DNA of 64,000 nt, from the NCBI RefSeq assembly GCF_000412185.1, contig NZ_ASJA01000016.1, forward strand, positions 25,882 to 89,881. The letters are read 5' to 3'. The notes under the pieces were generated by a model. It did not search any database. It saw only the letters and a list, made by a program, of their open reading frames with translations, and was not told the DNA's origin. The position numbers were made by a program, and so were the translations under genes. This DNA is from Euryhalocaulis caribicus (GTDB lineage: Bacteria > Pseudomonadota > Alphaproteobacteria > Caulobacterales > Maricaulaceae). This document shows, piece after piece, positions 18,991 to 27,749 of this stretch (position 1 is its first letter; the number at the start of each line of letters is the position of its first letter).

Positions 18991-19691
18991 CCGGGGCCCG
19001 CACGCGCCTGTCGATCTTCGATCTCGACAAGACCCTGACCATTCGTCCGACATGGACGCTGTTCCTGCTCTTTGTATTGCGCCGCCGGGGGCGGCTGCTG
19101 ACCGGCGCGCCGCGGCTGGCAGGGATGATGTTGCGCTGGCTGGCGCGCCGCAACGGCCGCGAGGCATTGAAGAACGCCGGCATGAAGATCGTGATGAGCG
19201 GCATGACGCCCGGCGAGCTGGAACGCGCCGCAGAGGACTTCGTGGACCGCCTTATTGAAAACGGCCTGCGTCCCGGCGCGCGCGCAACGCTGTCGCGCGT
19301 GGACCGGGAAGGGCGCCGCACCATGATCGCGACCGCCTCGGTGGATATTTATGCGCGCATTATCGCCGACCGGCTGGGCATGGATGAGCTGATCTGTACG
19401 CGCACGATCTGGCCGGAGGGCGCTGCGGCGCCGCAGATTGACGGAACCAACTGCCTCGCCGCGGAAAAAATGCGGCAGGTTCTGGCCGCATACGGTCCGC
19501 AGCGCGACACGGCGCATATCGAATTCTATTCCGATCATTATAGCGATCTGGAACTACTTCTGTGGGTCGATTGCGGCGTTGCGGTGAATCCCGACGCGCG
19601 GCTGACGCGTGAGGCGAAGAAACATGGATTGACGATTGCGGACTGGATGAAAGAAACAGGGCCGCACGTTCAACACGGGGACCATTCATGA
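18987..19691 (+). CDS. HAD-IB family phosphatase
   Basis: A 234-residue HAD-superfamily hydrolase with motif I SIFDLDKTLT (nucleophile in DLDKT), motif II in TMIATASVD, and motif IV as YSDHYSDLELL. The pattern fits subfamily IB (phosphoserine-phosphatase-like). It is overlapped by four bases at both ends with the CDP-alcohol phosphotransferase and the nucleotidyltransferase genes. In comparable trios, such as inositol phospholipid synthesis, a phosphatase removes the extra phosphate left by the phosphotransferase step; the same job here is inference. Confidence 0.83.
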   Translation: MTGARTRLSIFDLDKTLTIRPTWTLFLLFVLRRRGRLLTGAPRLAGMMLRWLARRNGREALKNAGMKIVMSGMTPGELERAAEDFVDRLIENGLRPGARATLSRVDREGRRTMIATASVDIYARIIADRLGMDELICTRTIWPEGAAAPQIDGTNCLAAEKMRQVLAAYGPQRDTAHIEFYSDHYSDLELLLWVDCGVAVNPDARLTREAKKHGLTIADWMKETGPHVQHGDHS

Positions 19692-20416
19692 AGGCTGTGA
19701 TCCTGGCGGCCGGCCGCGGCTCTCGCCTGCTGCCGCTGACCGAAGACCGCCCGAAATGCCTGATCGACATTGGCGGCAAACCCTTCCTGCGCCGCCAGAT
19801 GGATATTTTCGCCGAATGCGGAATTCGCGATATCGGCGTTGTGACGGGTTATCGCCCCGACATGGTGGACGAAGTGATCCGCGACGCCCGCGCGGACGGG
19901 CTGAATATCACCAATATCTATAATCCGTTTTTCGAGGTCTCCGACAATCTGGCCAGTGTCTGGATGGCGAAGGAGTATTTCGATCAGGACTTCATCCTCG
20001 CCAATGGCGACACGATGTTCGAGGCGGCGATCCCCAAACGCCTGATGAGCGCGTCCGAGGCGGCGATCACCGTCACCATCGACATCAAGGACGCCTATGA
20101 CGCCGATGACATGAAGGTGCAGCTCCAGAACGGCAAGGTTCTGGCGATCTCCAAGGCGCTGGACGTCAACCGCGTGGACGGGGAATCCATCGGTCTGCTG
20201 CGCTTCGTCGGTCCAGGGCCGCAGATTTTCTGGCGCGCGGTGAATGAGTTGCTCCACCGGCCGGAAGGCCTGAAATCCTGGTTCCTGCGCGCCGTGGATG
20301 ACCTGGCCAAGAGCGGCATGGTCAGCGCCTGCTCCATTGAAGGAAAAAAATGGGCGGAAATGGATACGGTCGAGGACGTAAAGAACGTCGAGCGCCTGTT
20401 CGCCCCGGAAAATTGA
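19688..20416 (+). CDS. cytidylyltransferase-like nucleotidyltransferase (LicC type)
   Basis: A 242-residue sugar-phosphate/phosphoalcohol nucleotidyltransferase. The NTP-binding loop is AVILAAGRGSRLLPLTEDRP followed by KCL, the metal-binding region is FILANGDTMFE, and the end has WAEMDTVEDVKNVERL. The compact size and the ASVWMAKEYF stretch are closest in feel to LicC-like CTP:phosphocholine and aminoethylphosphonate cytidylyltransferases. It should make the CDP-alcohol used by the phosphotransferase two genes upstream. ATG lies in the stop of the HAD gene. The alcohol is not known; glycerate, inositol, ethanolamine or choline phosphates are all possible. Confidence 0.83.
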   Translation: MKAVILAAGRGSRLLPLTEDRPKCLIDIGGKPFLRRQMDIFAECGIRDIGVVTGYRPDMVDEVIRDARADGLNITNIYNPFFEVSDNLASVWMAKEYFDQDFILANGDTMFEAAIPKRLMSASEAAITVTIDIKDAYDADDMKVQLQNGKVLAISKALDVNRVDGESIGLLRFVGPGPQIFWRAVNELLHRPEGLKSWFLRAVDDLAKSGMVSACSIEGKKWAEMDTVEDVKNVERLFAPEN

Positions 20417-20492
20417 TCGGTCGCCAAGCGCGTTCGGCTGGGTGGGGGCCGGGCCTGTGAAACAGGTTTACCCGTCAGCTCTGACACAGATA

Positions 20493-20519
20493 TTTCAAAA
20501 CGATGTGATTGTTTTGAAA
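20493..20519. promoter_or_regulatory. perfect 9-base inverted repeat upstream of the ceramide operon
   Basis: TTTCAAAAC (20493-20501), nine bases, GTTTTGAAA (20511-20519). It lies in the 283-base gap between the cytidylyltransferase gene and the acyl-ACP synthetase gene. It is AT-rich in a GC-rich neighbourhood. The lack of a T-run after it makes an operator at least as likely as a terminator. Confidence 0.45.
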
Positions 20520-20699
20520 CAAAAGTTTTCCGGTCGCCCCCTTTCGCAAAAGCGTTACACACACTAACAATGTATGGTTAGTTTCGCGTTGGCCGGGGCC
20601 AATCGCTGTAAAGCGGGGAAAGTACGCGTCTGGAATTGCCCGGATGAGACCATACATCCGGAAGCTTGCAGGTTCGTGGATAACGCGGCCCTGTGACAG

Positions 20700-22472
20700 A
20701 TGCGTGATCAGAGGGGCGTAATTTTTGTGAATAACTCGACGAACCGGATTGATTTTCGGCCGGCGGAGTTCGGCGTGCTGACAGAAGGTCTGGATTACGC
20801 CGCGCAGGGCGATTCCGGATACAGTTTTTACGACGGGCGGGGCAATCTCGTCTCCGAACTTCCCTACTCCGAATTACGCAAACGCGCCCGCGCCATGGCC
20901 GCCCAGCTGGGCGCGCGGTTTCGCCGGACGGAACGGATCGCGCTGCTGGCCGAAACCGGGCCGCAATTCCTGACCGCCTTCTTTGCTTGCCAGTATGCCG
21001 GTCTTGCGCCGGTGCCGCTTCCCCTGCCGTTCAATCTCGGCGGCGCGGCGAATTTTGAATCCCAGCTCGCCCAGATGCTGGACAGCGCGGGCGCCAGCGC
21101 GCTCTTCGCGCCCAAGGAATTCGGCAAGGTCTTCGAATCCTACGCCAATCGCGACGACATTTTCACCGCGACCTATGATGAGCTGGACGCGCTGCAGGGA
21201 CCGCCCGCGCCGCTGCCGGAAATCACCGCCGACGATATCTGCTACGTCCAGTATTCCTCGGGCAGCACCAGCGCGCCGAAGGGCGTAGTTTCCACGCACC
21301 GCAACGTGGTCAGCAATATTGCCGGGATCGTGCGTCATGGCCTGAAATGCGGCCCGGATGACCGCGCCGTTTCCTGGCTGCCGATGTATCATGATATGGG
21401 CCTGGTCGGCTTCGCGATGGCGCCGATGATGTGCCAGATGCCGGTCAGCTATCTCTCGACCTTCGACTTCGTGCGCCGTCCCCTGACATGGCTGCGCCTG
21501 ATGTCCGAAACCGGCGGCACGATCTCTTACAGCCCGACTTTCGGATACGATCTTTGCGCGCGCCGCGCCGCGGCCTCGGATCTGAATGATCTGGATCTTT
21601 CAAGCTGGCGCATTGCCGGTATTGGCGGCGACATGGTGCGCTCCGAAGTTCTGGACCGCTTCGCCGAGGCGTTCGAGGCCAACGGTTTCTCCGCCACCGC
21701 CTTCATGCCCAGCTATGGCCTTGCGGAATCGACCGTGGCCGTCAGCTTTGCCGATATGAGCCGCGCCCCGGCCGTGGACATGATCGATCTGCCGCGCTTC
21801 ATCGCGACGGGCGAAGCCGCTACGGCGGCGGCCAATGCGCAGGGCGGCGTCCGCCGCTTTGTTTCCTGTGGTCACGCCATGCCCGGTCATTCCATCGAAA
21901 TCCGCACGCCTTCGGGCCGCCGCGCCGAGCAGCGGCAAGTGGGTCATATCTTTACGCGCGGCCCCAGTGTCTGCCGTGGGTATTTCGGCGATCCGGACGC
22001 CACCGCGCGCCTGATCGACGCGGAAGGCTGGATGGATACTGGCGACATGGGCTATCTCGCCAATGACGAATTGTTCGTCACCGGGCGCAGCAAGGATCTG
22101 ATCCTGTATCACGGCCGCAATATCTGGCCGCAGGACATCGAATGGGCGGTCGAAAAGCTTCCCGCCGTGCGGCCCGGATCTGTCGCGGCTTTCTCTATCG
22201 AAGACCATGAGGGCGACGAGCGCATCGTGACGGTTGTCGCCGCCGGTTCCCGTTCGGACGAGGAGCGCGAGGAACTGACCCAGCGCGCCCGCGCCGCGGT
22301 GCAGGCCGTGGTGGGCGTGCCCGCTGAAGTGGTTGTCGCGCCGGCCAAGGCCATGGTCCTGACCTCTTCCGGAAAGCTCAGCCGCGCCAAGGTCAAGGCG
22401 CGCTATCTTGCCGGCGCGTTCGAGACGGCGGCCCCGCCGCGAAGCGTGGCCTACGCGAGCTCCGCCGAGTGA
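20700..22472 (+). CDS. aasR: fatty acyl-AMP ligase / acyl-ACP synthetase of the ceramide operon (AasR-like)
   Basis: A 590-residue ANL-superfamily enzyme. Motifs: YVQYSSGSTSAPKGVVSTHR (P-loop), PMYHDMGLVGF, MPSYGLAESTVAVSF, GWMDTGDMGYL and FVTGRSKDLILYHGRNIWPQ, followed by DIEW. This is the fatty acyl-AMP ligase variety that loads acyl carrier proteins instead of CoA. It is the first of four tightly spaced genes with cerR, acpR and spt, and so probably activates a fatty acid onto the AcpR carrier to feed sphingolipid synthesis. Start: ATG 20700 has no clear ribosome-binding site, while an in-frame GTG at 20727 has AGAGGGG ten bases upstream and is a real alternative. Confidence 0.87.
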   Translation: MRDQRGVIFVNNSTNRIDFRPAEFGVLTEGLDYAAQGDSGYSFYDGRGNLVSELPYSELRKRARAMAAQLGARFRRTERIALLAETGPQFLTAFFACQYAGLAPVPLPLPFNLGGAANFESQLAQMLDSAGASALFAPKEFGKVFESYANRDDIFTATYDELDALQGPPAPLPEITADDICYVQYSSGSTSAPKGVVSTHRNVVSNIAGIVRHGLKCGPDDRAVSWLPMYHDMGLVGFAMAPMMCQMPVSYLSTFDFVRRPLTWLRLMSETGGTISYSPTFGYDLCARRAAASDLNDLDLSSWRIAGIGGDMVRSEVLDRFAEAFEANGFSATAFMPSYGLAESTVAVSFADMSRAPAVDMIDLPRFIATGEAATAAANAQGGVRRFVSCGHAMPGHSIEIRTPSGRRAEQRQVGHIFTRGPSVCRGYFGDPDATARLIDAEGWMDTGDMGYLANDELFVTGRSKDLILYHGRNIWPQDIEWAVEKLPAVRPGSVAAFSIEDHEGDERIVTVVAAGSRSDEEREELTQRARAAVQAVVGVPAEVVVAPAKAMVLTSSGKLSRAKVKARYLAGAFETAAPPRSVAYASSAE

Positions 22473-23404
22473 CAAGCGCCGCGCCAGACGAAAATGGCGC
22501 GGTCGCACTGACGGGGGCGACCGGTTTTGTTGGCCGCGCCCTGCTTGACCGGTTCCTCAAGAGCGGCCGGCCCGTGCGCTGTCTTGTACGCAACCCCTCT
22601 GGTTTTGAAGCCGAAAGCCCCGCGCGGGTCATTACGGGCGATCTGGATAATCAATCCGCGCTCGACGAGTTGGTGGCTGGCGCGGAAACGGTCGTCCATT
22701 GCGCTGCGGCGCTGGGTGGCATGGCGCGCGGCGATCTTCACCGGATCAATGTCATCGGAACCGCTCGCCTGGCGCGCGCGGCGGAAAAGGCGGGCGTCCG
22801 GCGTTTCATTCTCGCCTCCTCGCTGGCGGCGCGCGAACCCGGCCTCTCCGATTACGCCGCCACAAAGCGGGCGGCCGAGCAGGCCGCGCGGAACGCCGGC
22901 GACCGGATGCAGGTGGTGACACTGCGTCTGCCCGCAATCTACGGGCCGGGCGACCGGAACACCGCGCCGCTGATGCAGGCCATGCAAATGGGTCTGCTTC
23001 CCGAACCGGGCCGTGATGCGCGCTTTTCTCTTCTCTATGTCGATGACGCGGCGGACGCGCTTGCGGCCGCCGTCGGCGCATCCGGCGACCCCTCTGGCGT
23101 CTATGAGGTTTCCGGCGGCGGGGAGGCCTGCAGCTGGCGCAGCCTTGCTGCTGCTGCGTCGCGCGTTTGCGGGCGGCGCGTTCGGCTGGTCGCCACGCCG
23201 CGCCCTGTTGCCGATCTGGCGGCTGATCTGTCCGGTTTCACGGCTAGAATGACGGGCCGGCCATCAATTTTCACGCGCGGAAAGGTGCGCGAACTGTTTC
23301 ACCCGGATTGGACAGTGAGCGATGATGCCTATACACGCGCAACCGGCTGGCGCGCGGGCATGTCCCTTGAGCGCGGCCTGACCCGTACCCTGGAGACTCT
23401 TTAG
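22469..23404 (+). CDS. cerR: NAD(P)-dependent epimerase/dehydratase-family ceramide reductase (CerR-like)
   Basis: A 311-residue extended SDR protein with the Rossmann motif LTGATGFVGRALLDRF and the active-site YxxxK in DYAATKRAAEQAAR. In Caulobacter the gene next to spt of this type reduces the 3-keto group of oxidised ceramide; the same role is inferred here from position. GTG start overlaps the upstream stop (GTGA). Two bases separate its stop from acpR. The family alone would only give a sugar- or steroid-type reductase, so the call depends on context. Confidence 0.82.
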   Translation: MTSAAPDENGAVALTGATGFVGRALLDRFLKSGRPVRCLVRNPSGFEAESPARVITGDLDNQSALDELVAGAETVVHCAAALGGMARGDLHRINVIGTARLARAAEKAGVRRFILASSLAAREPGLSDYAATKRAAEQAARNAGDRMQVVTLRLPAIYGPGDRNTAPLMQAMQMGLLPEPGRDARFSLLYVDDAADALAAAVGASGDPSGVYEVSGGGEACSWRSLAAAASRVCGRRVRLVATPRPVADLAADLSGFTARMTGRPSIFTRGKVRELFHPDWTVSDDAYTRATGWRAGMSLERGLTRTLETL

Positions 23405-23406
23405 GC

Positions 23407-23694
23407 ATGTCGACTGCTAACGCTCAGACAAAATCCGCCGATCTTGCGGACGATCTCGTTTACCGCCGGATCCTGCAAACGCTTGAGCCTTTCAACCAGC
23501 ACAACGTCAAGCTGACTCCCGAGACGGACATAGCGACCGAGCTGGAGCTCGATTCCATCGCCGTTATGGATCTCGTAATGGAAGTCGAGGACGTTTACGA
23601 CATCAGCTTCCCGATCAACGTGATCAGCGAAATCCGGACGGTGCGGGAACTGACAGAGGCTGTGCACGCCATCAAGCGGGGGGAAGCGGGATGA
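23407..23694 (+). CDS. acpR: dedicated acyl carrier protein of the ceramide operon (AcpR-like)
   Basis: A 95-residue acidic carrier protein with the phosphopantetheine site at Ser50 in ELELDSIAVMDLVMEVEDVY. It is longer at the N-terminus than housekeeping AcpP. It sits between cerR and spt, with its stop overlapping the spt ATG. The likely role is to carry the acyl chain delivered by the upstream acyl-ACP synthetase to serine palmitoyltransferase. Confidence 0.88.
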   Translation: MSTANAQTKSADLADDLVYRRILQTLEPFNQHNVKLTPETDIATELELDSIAVMDLVMEVEDVYDISFPINVISEIRTVRELTEAVHAIKRGEAG

Positions 23695-24908
23695 GCCTGT
23701 TCGACAAGTATAAGGGGCTCGAAGCCCAGCGCGAGCTTATCCTGAAAGCGGGCCGCGACCCTTTTGGCGTGTGTCTTGAAAAAATCGTCTCGCCGACCCA
23801 GGCGATTATCGAAGGCCGGCAGACGATCCTGGCGGGCTCCAATAACTATCTCGGCCTGACCCTGGATGAAGGCGGCGTAAAAGCCGCGCAGCAGGCGGTC
23901 GCCGATTTTGGCACCGGAACAACCGGTTCGCGCCTGGCCAACGGCACCTATGACCTTCACCGGGACCTTGAAGCGGCGCTGGCCGACTTCCTCGGCTACA
24001 AGACGGCGATGGTGTTCTCCACCGGCTATACGGCCAATCTGGGCGCGCTGTCCGGGCTGGCCAACGCCGATGACATGATCTTCATCGACTCGGACTGCCA
24101 CGCCAGCATCTATGACGGCTGCAAGCTGTCTGGCGCCAGCACGATCCGTTTCCGGCACAATTCCGCCGAGGATCTGGCCAAACGCCTGCGCCGGGCGGAC
24201 GCCGGCCGCGGCAAGCTGGTGGTGGTCGAGGGCATGTATTCCATGTTTGGCGATATCGCGCCGCTGGATGAGCTGGCCGCCGCGGCGCATGAAGGCGGCG
24301 CCATGCTGATGGTGGACGAGGCGCATTCCTTCGGCGTTTTCGGCGATACCGGCCGCGGCGTTGCGGAAGCGCAGGGCGTCATGGACCAGGTTGATTTCTA
24401 TACCGGCACCTTCTCCAAGAGCCTTGCCTCGATCGGCGGCTTTTGCGCGTCCAACCATGAGATGTTCGACCTGATCCGCGTCGCAAGCCGGCCCTATATG
24501 TTTACCGCTTCGCCCGCGCCCTCCAGCATCGCGGGCGCGCGCTCCGCGCTGCGGGCGATACGAGAGCGGAAAGATCTGCGGGAGTCGCTCTGGAAGAACG
24601 CCCGGCGTCTTCACGCCGCGCTGGCGGAACAGGGCCATGATCTCTGCGCCGACCCGTCGCCGGTGGTGGCTGTGCGCCTGCCGGACCGGGCCATGGCGGT
24701 GTTGTTCTGGAATGCGCTGCTTGAAGCGGGGGTTTACGCCAATCTCGCCATTCCGCCGGGCACGCCCAACAGCGCCTCCCTGATCCGGCTCAGCGTGTCC
24801 GCAGCCCATACGTTCGATGAGATCGACGCCATTGCGGACGCATTCAAGGCGGCGCAGGCGCATCTGGCCTCCATGCCGGAGCTGGCCGAGGCCACGGCGG
24901 CGCTCTAG
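23691..24908 (+). CDS. spt: serine palmitoyltransferase (Spt)
   Basis: Spt condenses L-serine with a long acyl thioester to give 3-ketosphinganine, the entry step of sphingolipid synthesis. The 405-residue protein is an alpha-oxoamine synthase: SNNYLGLTLDEG, GTTGSRLANGTYDLHRDLE, the MVDEAHSFGVFGDTGRG stretch that holds the cofactor ring, and the PLP lysine Lys243 in GTFSKSLASIGGF. Related enzymes (KBL, BioF, HemA) share this fold. The dedicated ACP and CerR neighbours and the downstream lipid kinase favour Spt. The stop shares CTAG with the convergent gene. Confidence 0.92.
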   Translation: MSLFDKYKGLEAQRELILKAGRDPFGVCLEKIVSPTQAIIEGRQTILAGSNNYLGLTLDEGGVKAAQQAVADFGTGTTGSRLANGTYDLHRDLEAALADFLGYKTAMVFSTGYTANLGALSGLANADDMIFIDSDCHASIYDGCKLSGASTIRFRHNSAEDLAKRLRRADAGRGKLVVVEGMYSMFGDIAPLDELAAAAHEGGAMLMVDEAHSFGVFGDTGRGVAEAQGVMDQVDFYTGTFSKSLASIGGFCASNHEMFDLIRVASRPYMFTASPAPSSIAGARSALRAIRERKDLRESLWKNARRLHAALAEQGHDLCADPSPVVAVRLPDRAMAVLFWNALLEAGVYANLAIPPGTPNSASLIRLSVSAAHTFDEIDAIADAFKAAQAHLASMPELAEATAAL

Positions 24909-25792
24909 CGGAACGCCCCTTTCCGCCACAGGCGCCAGGCCAGGCCGGGCGCGGCAAGCCGGGGATGCGCCCGCTGCCACGCGGTCGGCTCGATCTCTAC
25001 GCCCGAATGACGCGACAATTTTGAAAGCACGTAATCCAGCCCGCCTTCGCCCACGGTAAAAGCGGCTTTCGTGACATGCATCATGGTGCGCGCCTTGCCC
25101 CAGATGCGGCGCGCCGCCCAGCGCCGCGCGGCGCTTGCCCGCCCCTGCCGAGCGTCCGGGGTGGCGTCCAGAAAATGCTGCGCCGCCATCCGGTAATAGG
25201 CGCTGTCCGCATCGAACAGTTCGGCGGGCCGGTTGGCGCTTTCCGCCCGCAACTCCGATCCATATGAGGCCATCAGTCCGGTCACCCACAGCGTTTCGGC
25301 GTCATCGCCCGGTTCTGTCAGGGGCGCCGCGTTGCGCAGGAAACGCTCGACGCACACCGCGCAGGCCCCGGCAATGCGGTCTCGAATATCTTCATTGGCG
25401 GCGTAGACCAGCGTCGAGGGCTGCGCGAACCGCCCCCAGATGACGGAAGCAAATCCGCGACTGGCCTCGCGTTCAAACGCCGAAACGGTCATCAGTGCGC
25501 ATTTGGCGAAGCCTTCCTCGATCTGGAGGAAGCGTACATTTGGCGGGAGGGCGGCATTGGCCAGCGCCGCCGGCGCGCTTTGTCCGCTGTCTCTGTTACG
25601 CTCGAACAGGATATAGAAATCGGGCTCTTTTTCCGGGTTGCCGGATTCCCGCCGCGCCGATCCATAGAACAGCACCGCAACCGCATCCGGCCAGCGTTTC
25701 AGGACCGCCGCCAGAAAGGGCGACAGGCGCGGCGGCAAGGGTTGTGAGAGCTGCGCTTCCACCAGCGCGTGCAGATTGGGGAGCGCGCTCAT
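24905..25792 (-). CDS. nucleotidyltransferase-fold protein of unknown function, coupled to the lipid kinase
   Basis: A 295-residue protein. Near the N-terminus VLFYGSARRE and, after a spacer, EPDFYILFE resemble the GS...DxD core of polymerase-beta-like nucleotidyltransferases, but the second Asp of DxD is replaced (PDFYI). The rest is helical, with a basic C-terminus (ARRWAARRIWGKARTMM) and no signal peptide. Its ATG overlaps the stop of the lipid kinase gene (ATGA), so it is the last gene of the lptF/G-like-kinase operon. I infer a role in sphingolipid headgroup building or its control; catalytic competence is doubtful. It could correspond to one of the Caulobacter cpg genes, which I cannot confirm. 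Confidence 0.65.
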   Translation of the reverse strand: MSALPNLHALVEAQLSQPLPPRLSPFLAAVLKRWPDAVAVLFYGSARRESGNPEKEPDFYILFERNRDSGQSAPAALANAALPPNVRFLQIEEGFAKCALMTVSAFEREASRGFASVIWGRFAQPSTLVYAANEDIRDRIAGACAVCVERFLRNAAPLTEPGDDAETLWVTGLMASYGSELRAESANRPAELFDADSAYYRMAAQHFLDATPDARQGRASAARRWAARRIWGKARTMMHVTKAAFTVGEGGLDYVLSKLSRHSGVEIEPTAWQRAHPRLAAPGLAWRLWRKGAFR

Positions 25793-26700
25793 CGTACAAA
25801 CTCGGCATCGCCGGCGTGATCCAGAATGATCTCGCCATCCTCCGGTGCGGAGTAAATTTCACCATCCAGAATGAATGGTTCCCCGGTTCTCAGGCTGAAG
25901 CGGTCGCCGGAGCGGCTTTGATAAACGTCGTCGCCCTTTGGCTCCCGCCCCCGATACAGGGCCGGGAGGCGGCGCAGGAAGCGTTTGGCGGGATAGTGCG
26001 CCCAGGTCGCCTTAATGGCGCCGTCACCGCCCCAGAACGGATTGGCGCCGACCATCAGCCCGTCCGTCGTGGCGGCCATGAAAAGCAGTTGAGGCCCGGT
26101 GTCGGTTTCCCCGTCAGGCGGTGTCACGGCGATCTGGTAGGGGCGGAAAATTTCATCCTCGCGCGTCGGGTCCAGCATCCGCCGCCCCGCGACAAAGGCC
26201 AGCGTCGCGCCGACGGCCAGAGACGCCTGAAAACCCTTGGAATGGATATCCCGGCGGCAGAGCTCGATGGTGCTCAGCGGCGCCCCTGCGGAAAAGAACA
26301 TGCCGCAATGAATATCGGCCCCGTGACGAACGCGCATGACGGCCCGCGTCGCAAGCTCGCCGCCGCCGCGGGACAGCCGCATGGCCGCCTCGCCGGGATC
26401 GCCTTTCAGGCCGACATCGTGAGCAATCAGATTGGTCATTCCGCCCGGAACCACAGCCAGACGCGGCCGCCAGCCCCGATCGCCGCCATAGATCCAGGTC
26501 AGAACGGCCTGAACCGTCCCGTCGCCGCCATCAATGATCAGGATTTCTATTCCGGCCTCGGCAAACGCCTGCAGGTGCGCATCAAGCTGATCTATCGATT
26601 CCAGAACGCGAAAATCCGCGTTCGCCGCATCCGCCGGCGCGCCGCGCCCGCGGTTGCGCTGGCTGAGCGCATTGCGGAGATAGCCAATGCGAATGGTCAC
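25789..26700 (-). CDS. lipid kinase of the DAG/sphingosine-kinase family, probable ceramide kinase (CpgB-like)
   Basis: A 303-residue protein with the catalytic nucleotide-binding signature GGDGT at residues 58-62 (IEILIIDGGDGTVQAVLT) and a following VPGGMTNLIAHDVG, both standard for the DAGK catalytic superfamily. The start is taken as GTG at 26700, two bases after the stop of the upstream permease; the frame extends upstream but only as a shadow. The C-terminal half has FRPYQIAV and FILDGEIYSAPEDGEI as in YegS-like lipid kinases. Next to spt and in an operon with LptF/G-type permeases, phosphorylation of ceramide, as described for Caulobacter CpgB, is the most economical role. Diacylglycerol or undecaprenol are alternatives. 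Confidence 0.83.
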   Translation of the reverse strand: MTIRIGYLRNALSQRNRGRGAPADAANADFRVLESIDQLDAHLQAFAEAGIEILIIDGGDGTVQAVLTWIYGGDRGWRPRLAVVPGGMTNLIAHDVGLKGDPGEAAMRLSRGGGELATRAVMRVRHGADIHCGMFFSAGAPLSTIELCRRDIHSKGFQASLAVGATLAFVAGRRMLDPTREDEIFRPYQIAVTPPDGETDTGPQLLFMAATTDGLMVGANPFWGGDGAIKATWAHYPAKRFLRRLPALYRGREPKGDDVYQSRSGDRFSLRTGEPFILDGEIYSAPEDGEIILDHAGDAEFVR

Positions 26701-26702
26701 GG

Positions 26703-27749
26703 TCAGAGGGATTCCTGATTGAGCATCATGGCCCCGGCGACCAGCGCGAAGAGGCCCGTCGCCCCCCAGGCGGCCATGACAATGGGCAGAATTCCGGCCT
26801 CTCCCAGCGCCACAAAGAAACTGTCCAGCGCCAGATAGACAAAGCCCAGCGCGATGCCGCTGGCCAGAATCTGCGCCGTGGCGTCCTGCCGCTGAAAGCG
26901 CTGAACCAGCGGCACGGCCAGGCAGACCATGATCAGGATGCTGAATATCTGGCTGGCCTTGCGCTGGCGGTACAGCCGGTAGACATGCGGCGGCCGCGCG
27001 CCAAATGTCTCGGCGGCGACAAGGTCGTTGAGACTGGCGAGCGAAAGGCTGCGCGGATCGCTGGCCAGCCGCCTCAGCCGCACCGGCGACAAGGGCAGGG
27101 GAATGGTCTGCGGCGCTGCGATATCCGCTCCCTCGGCCCCTGTGGCGCTCTGGTTCTGTAATTGCCAAGCGCCATCCTCATAGCGCCCGCTTTCAGCATC
27201 GATCCGCCGGTCCAGAACGCCGGCCTCGGAAAGATGGAAAACCGATACGTCGGACATCTCGCCATGCGTATCCACGCCGCCGATCCGGAACACGTTCTCG
27301 CCTGTCCGCAGCCACAGGGAGTCTCCGGCGCGATCCAGTTCCTCCTCGAACCCCCAGTCGCGCAGACCCTGCGTGGCGGAGGGCAGGGCGAAGTCAGAAA
27401 CGACATAGTGCGCGACGGCCATCAGGGTCATGGCGGGCGCGAACGCCGCCAGAAGATTGCGCTGAGACCACCCCGCCGCCATCAGCGCGACCAGCTCGCT
27501 CCGCCGCACCAGTTCGGTCAGGGTGATCAGAATGGCGATCAGCGCGGAAAACACGCTGAGGCTGGTGAAGATCGAAGGCGCGCGCAGCAAGGCGTAACGG
27601 CCAAGCGCCAGAAGGCCGCCATCATCCCACAGCTGGTCGCCGTTATTGGCCGTGTCCAGCAACAGCGCCAGCGCCGTCACGCCGACCGAGACCAGAATGA
27701 AGCGCGGCGCCACGAAGCGCAGAAGATATCGGGAAAGCGTGCCGATCAT
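26703..27749 (-). CDS. LptF/LptG-family permease (second of a pair, LptG-like)
   Basis: A 348-residue inner-membrane protein with the LptF/LptG layout: spans near 18-35, 60-80 and 105-120, a periplasmic beta-jellyroll-like middle (about 130-245) and three C-terminal spans. Such proteins pair with the LptB ATPase to extract lipid from the outer leaflet of the inner membrane. It overlaps the upstream partner by ATGA and is followed two bases later by the lipid kinase. No lptD, surA or pepA, the usual neighbours of housekeeping lptFG, is in sight. A dedicated sphingolipid exporter is therefore inferred. Confidence 0.85.
   Translation of the reverse strand: MIGTLSRYLLRFVAPRFILVSVGVTALALLLDTANNGDQLWDDGGLLALGRYALLRAPSIFTSLSVFSALIAILITLTELVRRSELVALMAAGWSQRNLLAAFAPAMTLMAVAHYVVSDFALPSATQGLRDWGFEEELDRAGDSLWLRTGENVFRIGGVDTHGEMSDVSVFHLSEAGVLDRRIDAESGRYEDGAWQLQNQSATGAEGADIAAPQTIPLPLSPVRLRRLASDPRSLSLASLNDLVAAETFGARPPHVYRLYRQRKASQIFSILIMVCLAVPLVQRFQRQDATAQILASGIALGFVYLALDSFFVALGEAGILPIVMAAWGATGLFALVAGAMMLNQESL

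Noticed and set aside
23691..24908. 2-amino-3-ketobutyrate ligase or 8-amino-7-oxononanoate synthase
   Set aside because: Same fold, but the adjacent dedicated ACP, CerR, lipid kinase and bCerS support serine palmitoyltransferase; no tdh or bio genes nearby.
24905..25792. MNT-type antitoxin or toxin
   Set aside because: No HEPN partner, and the gene is translationally coupled to the lipid kinase instead.
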